Assembly: GCF_030530965.1 (NCBI RefSeq)
Contig: NZ_JAUMTY010000029.1
Span: 1 to 26,286, forward strand
Direction of reading: 5' to 3'
Length of the DNA stretch: 26,286 bases
Origin: Corynebacterium sp.
GTDB lineage: Bacteria; Actinomycetota; Actinomycetes; Mycobacteriales; Mycobacteriaceae
Shown here piece by piece: positions 7,704-14,838 of this stretch. Numbering within the stretch: position 1 is the first letter of the stretch; the number at the start of each line of letters is the position of its first letter. Both the position numbers and the translations under genes were made by a program. The notes under the pieces are model-generated. The model did not search any database, was not told the origin of the DNA, and was given only the letters and a program-made list of their open reading frames with translations.

Positions 7704-8336
7704 TTACGCATCAACGGCTTTGGAGGCCTCAGCGAGGAAATACGCCGAGCTCGTCGCACCGGGATCCTTGTGCCCCACAGAGCGTTCTCCCAGGTAGGAA
7801 GCGCGCCCCTTGGTCGCAGTCATGTCCACGGTGGCCTCGGCGCCCTTATTCGCGGCATCGGCAGTCGCGCGCAGCACCTCGGCGGGGCTCTTCCCCTCAT
7901 CGGCAGCAGACCGTGCCGCTCGCGCTGCCGGGGCCCAAGCATCAACCATGGTCTTCTCGCCCTCGGTTGCCTTACCCCGCTTTTCGACGCCGCCCACCGC
8001 GGATTCCACCACAGCGGCCACACCGTCGGCGTCCAGCGCATCACCCGATACGGCCTTCGCCGCGTACATAAATGCCGTGCCCAGCAGCGGCCCGGACGCC
8101 CCGCCGACCGTCGACATCAGCGTCTTCGCGGTCAGCTTAAAAACGCCCGCAATGTCCTGGGGCTGGTCGTCGTCCAGCTTCTTCACCACGGCCTGGAAAC
8201 CACGGTCCACGTTTTCGCCGTGGTCAGCGTCGCCAATAGCTCGGTCTAGATCGATCAATTCCTCGCGGTGCTCGCTAGCGGCCTCGGCGCACCCGCGGAT
8301 CCACCGTTCAGCCCATGCCTTATCCAAATCTGACAT
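7704..8336 (-). CDS. dhaL: Dihydroxyacetone kinase ADP-binding subunit DhaL
   Basis: Holds ADP/ATP as a cofactor and phosphorylates dihydroxyacetone bound to DhaK. At 210 residues it has the usual length. DLDRAIGDADHGENVDRG carries the Mg-binding aspartates, and STVGGASGPLLGTAF is the nucleotide-phosphate loop. The C-terminal part has ATKGRASYLGERSVGHKDPGA, also conserved in DhaL. The ATG has GAGGAGG about 6 bases upstream. It sits 27 bp after dhaK and overlaps the longest dhaM frame, giving the order dhaK-dhaL-dhaM. Confidence 0.95.
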   Translation of the reverse strand: MSDLDKAWAERWIRGCAEAASEHREELIDLDRAIGDADHGENVDRGFQAVVKKLDDDQPQDIAGVFKLTAKTLMSTVGGASGPLLGTAFMYAAKAVSGDALDADGVAAVVESAVGGVEKRGKATEGEKTMVDAWAPAARAARSAADEGKSPAEVLRATADAANKGAEATVDMTATKGRASYLGERSVGHKDPGATSSAYFLAEASKAVDA

Positions 8337-8363
8337 TGTGTTCCTCCTCTGAGTTACTTCTGT

Positions 8364-9368
8364 TTATTTCTTGACGAATGCCGGCGTCTCGGCGGGATCG
8401 TCGTATAGGGACAGCAGCTCATCATCGACGCGGAGCAGCGTGACGGACACACCCTGCATCTCCAGGCTGGTCACGAAGTTCCCGACGTCGGACCGCTCGA
8501 GCGTCACCCCGAGGTCCGATAGTCGCTGCGCCACCCGTCGGAAAACGATGTACAACTCGGAGAGCGGCGTGCCTCCCATGCCGTTGACCAGCGCAATAAC
8601 GCGATCGGACTTCTTCAGCTCCAGATCCGCCACAATGGGGTCGAGCAGCTGATCCGTGATTTCATCCGCGCTGCTCATGGGGGCTCGACGTCGGCCAGGT
8701 TCGCCATGAATGCCCACACCCAGCTCGATCTCACTGTCGTCAAGGTCAAAGGACGGCTTCCCGACGTGTGGCACGGTGCAGGACGTCAACGCCACACCCA
8801 TCGACCGCACATTTTTAATGGCGCTCTGCGCGACGCGTTCGACCTCGTCGAGGGACAGCCCGCGCTCGGCCGCGGCACCCGTGATCTTCTCGACCAAGAA
8901 CGTGCCCGCCACCCCGCGTCGGCCAGCGGTAAACGTCGAATCCTCGACGGCGACATCGTCGTTCACGATGACCTGCCGAACCTCGATATCCTCCATATCG
9001 GCCAGGTCAGCCGCAGTATCGAAATTGAGCACGTCGCCGGTGTAATTCTTGACGACGAACACCACGCCCGCGCCCTTATCGGCGCTCTTCGCTGCCTCGA
9101 GGATCGGATCGGGTGTCGGTGACGTGAACACTGGGCCCGGAACGGCGGCGTCGAGCATTCCGGTGCCGACGAATCCCGCGTGGAGAGGCTCGTGCCCGGA
9201 ACCACCACCCGAAATGACGCCCACTTTGCCCTGGTCCTTGGCGTTCTTGGAACTTCGGGTGACAAACAGCGGGTCGGGATTGACCGTGACGAGCTCGGGG
9301 TGCGCCAGGCTCAGCCCTTCGATGCTCTCCGTGACGACGTCATGCGGGTCGTTGATTAACTTCTTCAT
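8364..9368 (-). CDS. dhaK: Dihydroxyacetone kinase substrate-binding subunit DhaK
   Basis: Binds dihydroxyacetone covalently and presents it to DhaL. The 334 residues match the family. VGVISGGGSGHEPLHAGFVG near the N-terminus is the substrate loop, VVKNYTGDVLNF follows, and GVGIHGEPG places the hemiaminal-forming His at residue 221. NGMGGTPLSELY lies in the C-terminal domain. The ATG has GAGGAG about 8 bases upstream. It is the first gene of the dha operon and is divergent from trhO. No dhaR or dhaS-like regulator is adjacent, so control of the operon is not evident here. Confidence 0.96.
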   Translation of the reverse strand: MKKLINDPHDVVTESIEGLSLAHPELVTVNPDPLFVTRSSKNAKDQGKVGVISGGGSGHEPLHAGFVGTGMLDAAVPGPVFTSPTPDPILEAAKSADKGAGVVFVVKNYTGDVLNFDTAADLADMEDIEVRQVIVNDDVAVEDSTFTAGRRGVAGTFLVEKITGAAAERGLSLDEVERVAQSAIKNVRSMGVALTSCTVPHVGKPSFDLDDSEIELGVGIHGEPGRRRAPMSSADEITDQLLDPIVADLELKKSDRVIALVNGMGGTPLSELYIVFRRVAQRLSDLGVTLERSDVGNFVTSLEMQGVSVTLLRVDDELLSLYDDPAETPAFVKK

Positions 9369-9529
9369 AAACCTGACTCCTCGGTGCTTGTGCCGACTAT
9401 TTCACCATCGAGTGGCTCTGTAGTTCCTGTTTTAGTGCGTCGGTGTTCTGCAGTCTTCGTAGGCCTAGGTTACTCGCGAAACCGGGGTGTTGAGGGCCGA
9501 CGAGCTGCTTGTCGGAGCCTCACGATTTC

Positions 9530-9557
9530 TTGGGTGTAGCAGGTGTCTTATTAGAAT
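9530..9557 (+). promoter_or_regulatory. Promoter of trhO, probably giving a leaderless mRNA
   Basis: TTGGGT (9530-9535), a 16-base spacer and TAGAAT (9552-9557, five of six bases matching TATAAT). The ATG at 9565 lies 7 bases after the -10, so transcription probably begins at or next to the start codon. This agrees with the lack of a Shine-Dalgarno sequence. Confidence 0.55.
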
Positions 9558-9564
9558 CGGCAGC

Positions 9565-10455
9565 ATGTCCATGCCGAAAATTGTGCTGTTTTATGTGTTC
9601 ACGCCATTAGCCGACCCTGAAGCGATTCGTCTGTGGCAGAAGGCCTTGGCGGAGAAATGGAATCTCAAGGGCCGGGTCATTATTTCTAAAGATGGCATTA
9701 ATGCGACGCTCGGCGGGGAACTTAACGACGTTAAACGTTATTGCCGTGAAACGCGTAGTTATGCGCCTTTTAAGAACGCTGATATCAAGTGGTCAGAGGG
9801 CGAAGGGGATGATTTCCCCCGCCTGAGCGTGAAAGTCCGCCCGGAGCTGGTCACGTTCGGCGCTGGGGATGAGCTGAAGGTGAATGAAGAGGGCGTGATT
9901 GGTGGAGGCACGCATCTGAAACCGGAGGACCTTCATCATTTGATGGATGAACGTGGCGACGATGTCGTCTTTTTCGACGGTCGCAACGCCATGGAGGCGG
10001 AAATCGGTAAGTTCCGCAATGCTGTGGTTCCCAATACGATGACAACCCGCGATTTCTTGGACGAAATTGAATCCGGTAAGTACGACGACCTGAAGAAGCG
10101 TCCGGTGGTGACGTATTGCACGGGCGGTATTCGGTGTGAGGTTCTCTCGGTGCTGATGAAGAATCGTGGTTTCGAAGAGGTTTATCAGTTGGATGGGGGA
10201 ATTGTGCGTTATGGGGAAGCGTACGGAAATGATGGATATTGGGACGGATCGCTTTATGTATTTGATAAGCGAATGCATATGGAATTCGGCAGTGGTACGG
10301 AATCCTTAGGGCATTGCGTTGAGTGTGGTAAACCGACGGCCCAATTTGTGAATTGCGCAAATAACGACTGCCGGAAGTTATTCCTCCGCTGCGATGACTG
10401 TACGGCTGCGCATAAGCATCAGTATTGCGGGGAGTGCGAACCTGCGCTGGTGTGA
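9565..10455 (+). CDS. trhO: tRNA uridine-34 hydroxylase, rhodanese family
   Basis: Oxygen-dependent hydroxylation of U34 in tRNA anticodons (5-hydroxyuridine), as known for TrhO/YceA (former UPF0176). The 296-residue protein starts with the family's ferredoxin-like domain (KIVLFYVFTPL, KGRVIISKDGINATLGG). A rhodanese domain follows, with VVFFDGRNAMEAEIGKF and the active loop TYCTGGIRCE (Cys185 and Cys191). The C-terminus is a Cys/His-rich zinc-like module (CVECGKPT, CANNDCRKLFLRCDDC, CGEC). The ATG at 9565 is preferred over the frame start at 9487 because homologues begin MPKIV-like and a strong -10 lies 7 bases upstream. Confidence 0.94.
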   Translation: MSMPKIVLFYVFTPLADPEAIRLWQKALAEKWNLKGRVIISKDGINATLGGELNDVKRYCRETRSYAPFKNADIKWSEGEGDDFPRLSVKVRPELVTFGAGDELKVNEEGVIGGGTHLKPEDLHHLMDERGDDVVFFDGRNAMEAEIGKFRNAVVPNTMTTRDFLDEIESGKYDDLKKRPVVTYCTGGIRCEVLSVLMKNRGFEEVYQLDGGIVRYGEAYGNDGYWDGSLYVFDKRMHMEFGSGTESLGHCVECGKPTAQFVNCANNDCRKLFLRCDDCTAAHKHQYCGECEPALV

Positions 10456-10765
10456 TCTGGAAAGTGAGATCTGCGTAACTTTTGGTCGCCGTCAGTGGGG
10501 CTCGCGCTGACGGGAAATCGCGGGGCTCCGCGTGACAAAAGTCCTGTTTAAACCCGCTTTACGGCGCGGATCTCCGCAGCTCCCGCTCTCTTGGCCGCTC
10601 CGAGACGTCCACCACATTCCACTTGTCAGACGTCATATGTAGATGATGTAATGCAAAGGGATTGAAAGTAGATATAGAGACCGGAGCGGATTTCGAGGGC
10701 TAACAACTTTTTTAGCTCCTCTGCGTCCCATTGTGTCGTTTCGGATAGATCGAGTTAGGTAGAAA
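10456..10765 (+). other. Gene-free region between trhO and the protease
   Basis: About 310 bp with no coding frame of its own. It starts with the two hairpins at 10489-10532 and must carry the protease promoter. I found no -35/-10 pair I would defend; TAGATC (10746-10751) and TTAGGT (10755-10760) are the nearest -10-like words. Confidence 0.5.
10489..10532 (+). terminator. Two tandem hairpins after trhO, possible terminator without a T-run
   Basis: CCGTCAG (10489-10495) pairs with CTGACGG (10507-10513), and CGCGG (10519-10523) pairs with CCGCG (10528-10532) over a GGCT loop. Both stems are perfect. No T-run follows, so termination is an inference. Confidence 0.35.
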
Positions 10766-11449
10766 TTGAAGATCAAAAAGATGCTGGGCGCTGTAGCGTG
10801 CGCCGTAGCGGTCGCCGCGGGCACCACAGTTGCAGCCCCGTCGGCAAGCGCGGTGGAGAACGGCTACAACGCTGTTTACGAGCCGTGGTCGGCTGAAGTT
10901 CTCATCGGCGGTATTTGTACTGGTGCTGTGGTGTCGGACCGCTGGGTCCTTACGGCCGCGCACTGCCTGGGTAACAGCCATGGTCCCGGCGGTCATGTGA
11001 AGATCGGCGAGCGCGCTCAGCAGACGTTCAACGTCGACCGTGTTGTTCGCGAGCCCGGTGGAGCCGACATGGCTCTTGTCCGCACCGACGTGTCGATGGG
11101 TGTTCGTCCCATCATGCTGCCGTCGCCCGGTCCGGTTCCTAACCAGCCGGGTCAGTTCACCGGTTGGGGCCCAGGTCGTTTCCCCGAAACCCAAGGTCTA
11201 GCCTATGTTTCGGGCCCGACGCAGGGACCGCGCCCTGGTAACGCCGACATGTTCGAGACGAAGTCCATCATCGGTGGGCAGGAGCACGGCGATTCCGGCG
11301 GACCGTTCCACATTGGCCCGGTTATCTACGGTGTCTTGTGCTCGACCAGCGGTAAAGATGCCGATGGAAAGACCATCGCGAACTACACGAAGGTTGATCA
11401 GTTCCTTCCGTGGATTTACGGCACCATCTTCACCCAGAGCTGGCCGTGA
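10766..11449 (+). CDS. Secreted trypsin-like serine protease (S1 family)
   Basis: A 227-residue exported endopeptidase. A Lys-rich start and hydrophobic run end at APSASA, a typical signal peptidase I site, leaving a mature chain of about 195 residues. The triad is complete: TAAHC (His66), GADMALV (Asp101) and GDSGGP (Ser177). VLTAAHC and GWGP are also in place. The TTG at 10766 is used because it supplies the KIKK n-region and has AGGT upstream; the next ATG (10781) would lose it. The activation site is not the usual IVGG: the segment after the signal peptide reads VENGYNAVYEPWSAEV. It has its own terminator, so it is a single-gene unit. The substrate is unknown. Confidence 0.9.
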   Translation: MKIKKMLGAVACAVAVAAGTTVAAPSASAVENGYNAVYEPWSAEVLIGGICTGAVVSDRWVLTAAHCLGNSHGPGGHVKIGERAQQTFNVDRVVREPGGADMALVRTDVSMGVRPIMLPSPGPVPNQPGQFTGWGPGRFPETQGLAYVSGPTQGPRPGNADMFETKSIIGGQEHGDSGGPFHIGPVIYGVLCSTSGKDADGKTIANYTKVDQFLPWIYGTIFTQSWP

Positions 11450-11516
11450 TCGGTTAATAGGACCAGGTCACTCGGCCTGGTAGATCACTGGGCCCGGTAG
11501 ATCTTTGGTGCTGATA

Positions 11517-11562
11517 GGTCATTAGTGCAGTCTTTTATCGACGTGCGCTGATGACCTTTTTT
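11517..11562 (+). terminator. Rho-independent terminator after the protease gene
   Basis: A 13-base arm GGTCATTAGTGCA (11517-11529) pairs with TGCGCTGATGACC (11544-11556), with two G-U type pairs, and TTTTTT follows directly (11557-11562). Confidence 0.85.
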
Positions 11563-11664
11563 ACTGTCGCTACCGACGGTTGCCGACGCATAACTAGCGA
11601 TGGTTCGTGACTCGACCCTTGCCGTCAATTGTGGACGGCGGGTATCGACGGCTCTCGCGGGTGT

Positions 11665-12708
11665 TTAGTCGCGGTCTTCTCCAGAGTCAAAAGGAATGAA
11701 GAATGAGGCGCCCAACTCGTCATTGCTACAGCTAGAAAAGCGGTTTTCTCTTTTTGCGGTGGCATACGTGGGTGAAACGCAGCTCCAATCGTCGGTGGTG
11801 GAATCCCAGAATTGGAAATTGCCGCTGCGCTGTCCCGGCCCCCCATCGCCTTGGGGGGCCTCGTCGTAGCGCTTGAGCACTTCTTGAGCATCGGCGCAGT
11901 CAATATCCCCTTTGTCGATTACTACCTGGAGTGTTTGTCCGGTAGCTCCCTGGGTCGTGCATTCCCCATCTGAACTGCTATTCGAGTTGTTAGTCGAGCT
12001 GTCGGAATCGTCGCTTTCTTCGGTTGTGTCCGTCGCTGTGTCATCGTTATTGACGGTGGGATTGATCGCGGCCTTCCTTGGGGCAGGCTCCGTGGTTTCC
12101 TGCCCGGGGGTGGGGTTAGCGGAGGGTGTCGCCGCTTGAGACTGCGTTACCGACGTGGCGGGTGCTGCTTCGTCATTTTTCTGCCCATTGTGGTGGTTGG
12201 ACCACACGTAGCTTGCCCCACCAATCGCCCCGCCGAGCAGAACGAGTATGCCAACGATACTGGCGACGCCTTTCGCACCGATGCGGTTAGGTTTTGTGTT
12301 TGCGGAAACGACGGTGCTTCCGTTCCCGCCATAAGTATTTCCGCTTGGAGCATTTCCGCCCTGAGAGAACCCCGCGTTTGGCGCTGGTTGTTGTGGTGTC
12401 GGCGGTTGTCCCCATTGGGGTTGGTTGGGCGGTTGATTAGCAAATCCGGGAGTGCCTTGCCCCTGTGGTTGCCCTTGCTGGGAGTTCGGGTTGTTTAACG
12501 GCGGAAATTGCCGTGTTTCGTTATTCTGACCGGCCGCGTTGTTCTGCCCACCCGCGTTTTGCCAAGCTCCGTTGCTCTGCGTGCTCCCGTTGCCCCACGT
12601 GTTGTTGTTCTGACCGCCCGCATTGTTCCACGTACCTTCGGGATTATTGGGAGGAAATTGGGTGGTCTCGGGGTCATCGTGTGGTTGTTTTTCTGATTCG
12701 TCGCTCAT
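11665..12708 (-). CDS. Single-span membrane protein with Asn/Gln/Pro-rich N-terminus and exported Cys domain
   Basis: A 347-residue protein I cannot assign. Residues 1-140 are cytosolic and low-complexity (repeated NNAGGQNN, then Pro/Gln-rich). One membrane span lies at about 146-168 (ASIVGILVLLGGAIGGASYVW). A Thr/Ser/Asp/Glu-rich stalk of about 80 residues follows, and the C-terminal domain (about 255-347) would lie outside. Key pieces of that domain are VVIDKGDIDCADAQEVLKRY, DDWSCVSPTY and FSSCSND. The same plan and domain recur in the gene at 14839-16659. The ATG has GAGGA 7 bases upstream. It is divergent from the thiosulfate transporter gene. Proline-rich tails of this kind are common on actinobacterial envelope proteins; no function is claimed. 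Confidence 0.8.
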   Translation of the reverse strand: MSDESEKQPHDDPETTQFPPNNPEGTWNNAGGQNNNTWGNGSTQSNGAWQNAGGQNNAAGQNNETRQFPPLNNPNSQQGQPQGQGTPGFANQPPNQPQWGQPPTPQQPAPNAGFSQGGNAPSGNTYGGNGSTVVSANTKPNRIGAKGVASIVGILVLLGGAIGGASYVWSNHHNGQKNDEAAPATSVTQSQAATPSANPTPGQETTEPAPRKAAINPTVNNDDTATDTTEESDDSDSSTNNSNSSSDGECTTQGATGQTLQVVIDKGDIDCADAQEVLKRYDEAPQGDGGPGQRSGNFQFWDSTTDDWSCVSPTYATAKRENRFSSCSNDELGASFFIPFDSGEDRD

Positions 12709-12859
12709 GGTGATTCCTCGTTCAGTGGGGTAGGGAGGCTGGTGAGTTAGGGACTAGTTAGTTGCGTATTCAATTGCGCGCTGACTTCACCGCGTTTGCA
12801 CACCTCTAGTAAAGCGGACGTGAAGCTCACTCTTTATTTCCCACGGCACAACTCTGTGT

Positions 12860-12888
12860 TATATACCCGTTTTTGTGGGGGATAGTAA
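12860..12888 (-). promoter_or_regulatory. Promoter of the membrane protein gene at 11665-12708
   Basis: On the minus strand TTACTA (12883-12888) and TATATA (12860-12865) are separated by 17 bases. The -10 matches strongly. The start codon is about 145 bases downstream of the expected transcription start, so the leader is long. Confidence 0.5.
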
Positions 12889-13003
12889 GACAAACCCGCA
12901 CGTCCCGGACCCTCATTGTCTTCACACGTGCCGTCTCATGAGCGCTCGCACACGCCAGAAATTGCGCCGTTCACTCCCACAGTAAAAGCTCTACACAAAG
13001 ACT

Positions 13004-13034
13004 ATAGACAGAGCGGTCTATTTTAGGCTACTCT
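13004..13034 (+). promoter_or_regulatory. TetR-type palindrome overlapping the tsuA promoter
   Basis: ATAGAC (13004-13009) and GTCTAT (13016-13021) form a perfect inverted repeat with a 6-base spacer. The form TAGAC..G.GCGGTCTA resembles operators of TetR-family repressors. It covers a -35-like TAGACA (13005-13010), with TACTCT (13029-13034) as -10 at 18 bases. Overlap with the -35 suggests repression. No regulator gene is adjacent. Confidence 0.5.
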
Positions 13035-13157
13035 AAGCACGAACATGATGGCGTCCATGTCGGTGGTCGCCATGTATGACAGTCGTTACGTAGGGCACAT
13101 GTCCTCATTCACCAGGTGCCACGCGTCAGACGTCGCCCATCAAGCGGAAAGGTTGCC

Positions 13158-14819
13158 ATGCTTATTACCGGTCTCGTGCTTGGAACGGTCCTCGGTTACG
13201 TCATGCAAAGGGGTCGCTTTTGTGTCACCGGTATGCTGCGTGACATCTTCACGCTGAAAACATGGCGCGGATTCGTGGCGCTCCTCGTGGTCATCGCCGT
13301 CCACGCGGTGGGCTTAGCCGCACTAACTTCGCTGGGCGTCATCACCCCGGAGGTTGACGACTTCGCCCCCTTCGCCGTCATCATCGGCGGCTTCCTCTTC
13401 GGCGTCGGTATTGTGTTGGCCGGCGGCTGCGCGTCGGGAACTTGGTACCGCTCCGGTGAAGGTCTCGTCGGGTCTTGGATTGCGCTGCTCACGTACGGTT
13501 TGTCGGCTGCCGCGATGAAAGCGGGCGCGCTACAGGGGATCAACAGCGGGCTCCGCGAATACACGGTCCCGCTCACCACGATTCAGCAGTCACTAGGGGT
13601 GTCGACGTGGGCCTTGGCCCTCCCGCTGGCCGTGCTGACTGCGTTCCTCGTCGCGAAGTTTGTTCGTGCCGAGGCAGCTCAACCCAAAATCGCTCAGCTC
13701 GCAGCGAAGAAGACGGGCCTCGCGCACCTGTTGGCGGAAAAGCCCTGGCACGTGTACACGACCGGGGCGATTGTCGGTGTGCTGGGCGTCATCGCCTGGC
13801 CTCTTTCCGCTGCGACGGGCCGCAACGATGGTTTGGGAATCACAACACCTAGTTCGGACCTGGTCCGTTTCGTGACGACGGGTGACGCGACCCGCATCAA
13901 CTGGGGAGCCCTCCTGGTGCTGGGGATCCTGATCGGGTCGTACCTGGCAGCGAAGGCGTCGGGGGAGTTCCGCGTGCGAGTTCCGTCGGGAACCCAGGCG
14001 GTGCGGTCGGTCGCCGGTGGCGTGGTGATGGGGGTCGGCGCTGCGTGGGCGGGTGGTTGCACGGTCGGGAACGGTATGGTGCAGACGTCGCTGTTTAGCT
14101 ACCAAGGTTGGGTTGCTTTGCTCTTCATCGCGCTGGGTGTGGGGTTCGCCGCGAAGCTGTGGCTGAAGCCTGCCGAGCCGATCAACTCTCAAGATCCGGA
14201 CGGCTACACTCTGTCACCATCTACTGCCGACGCCATCCGCGCGGCGAGCGCCGGCGACTTGGCTCCTGCCTCCGCCGGCGATGACTTGGTGCCTGAATCC
14301 GGCGTCGATGACCTGACGCCTGAGCCCGGTGCAGTTGAGCGCAGTGGAGTGTTGGCTGAGTCTGGTGGTCGTAAGAGGTCTGAACGCGAGCCTGTGTTGG
14401 TGGGTGCCTCTGCGGGTGGCGATTCTGCGGCCGATTCCGAATTGAATGTTGGGGGATTCGCGACGGCTGTTGGTTTACCGGCAGTATCGGTACTTGAGCG
14501 CCCGGCTGATGGTGACGTCGATGGGCGTGATGCAGGTGATGAGCGCGATAATGCAGGCCGAAAGCTTCGCGGTGGTTTGCGTCGCGTCGGTGAACGACGA
14601 TTTGCCCTGGATACGCTGGGTGCGGTGTGCCCGTTCCCCTTGATTGAAGCGAAGGCCGCGATGCAGCAGCTCTCCAGTGGAGATGAGCTGGTCATCAATT
14701 TCGATTGCACCCAGGCGACGGACGCTATCCCGCGATGGGCGGCGACCGATGGTCACGAAGTCACGAACTTCGAGGCCACCGACGACGCCGGGTGGACCAT
14801 TAGTGTGCGCAAAGGGTAA
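13158..14819 (+). CDS. tsuA: Thiosulfate/sulfur-compound transporter (YeeE/TsuA) fused to TusA domain
   Basis: Membrane protein expected to import thiosulfate or a related sulfur compound and hand sulfur to a TusA-type carrier. Of 553 residues, about 1-350 form the YeeE/YedE multi-span domain. The three conserved transport cysteines are present: GRFC (Cys22), AGGCASGTW (Cys91) and AGGCTVGNGM (Cys301). A Gly/Asp/Glu/Ser-rich linker of over 100 residues follows. The C-terminal TusA (SirA-like) domain, about 478-553, has LDTLGAVCPFP with the sulfur-carrying Cys491. Separate tsuA and tsuB genes are the usual arrangement, and fusions are known. The ATG at 13158 is chosen over an upstream frame start because of GGAAAGG before it and because the first helix and Cys22 then fall as in the family. 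Confidence 0.9.
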   Translation: MLITGLVLGTVLGYVMQRGRFCVTGMLRDIFTLKTWRGFVALLVVIAVHAVGLAALTSLGVITPEVDDFAPFAVIIGGFLFGVGIVLAGGCASGTWYRSGEGLVGSWIALLTYGLSAAAMKAGALQGINSGLREYTVPLTTIQQSLGVSTWALALPLAVLTAFLVAKFVRAEAAQPKIAQLAAKKTGLAHLLAEKPWHVYTTGAIVGVLGVIAWPLSAATGRNDGLGITTPSSDLVRFVTTGDATRINWGALLVLGILIGSYLAAKASGEFRVRVPSGTQAVRSVAGGVVMGVGAAWAGGCTVGNGMVQTSLFSYQGWVALLFIALGVGFAAKLWLKPAEPINSQDPDGYTLSPSTADAIRAASAGDLAPASAGDDLVPESGVDDLTPEPGAVERSGVLAESGGRKRSEREPVLVGASAGGDSAADSELNVGGFATAVGLPAVSVLERPADGDVDGRDAGDERDNAGRKLRGGLRRVGERRFALDTLGAVCPFPLIEAKAAMQQLSSGDELVINFDCTQATDAIPRWAATDGHEVTNFEATDDAGWTISVRKG

Positions 14820-14838
14820 TTCGATAGTGCCTTAGTCT

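Larger units (their letters stand above)
12709..13157. other. Divergent intergenic region (membrane protein / tsuA)
   Basis: About 450 bp with no coding frame I trust. It holds a minus-strand promoter (12860-12888), a plus-strand promoter overlapped by a palindrome (13004-13034), and the word TGCGTATTCAATT (12763-12775), which is repeated at 16806-16818. The tsuA leader would be roughly 115 nt and the membrane-protein leader roughly 145 nt. Confidence 0.6.

Noticed and set aside
6947..8071. 374-residue plus-strand open frame
   Set aside because: Ser/Pro/Arg-rich antisense of dhaM and dhaL; the long open frame reflects GC-rich third positions.
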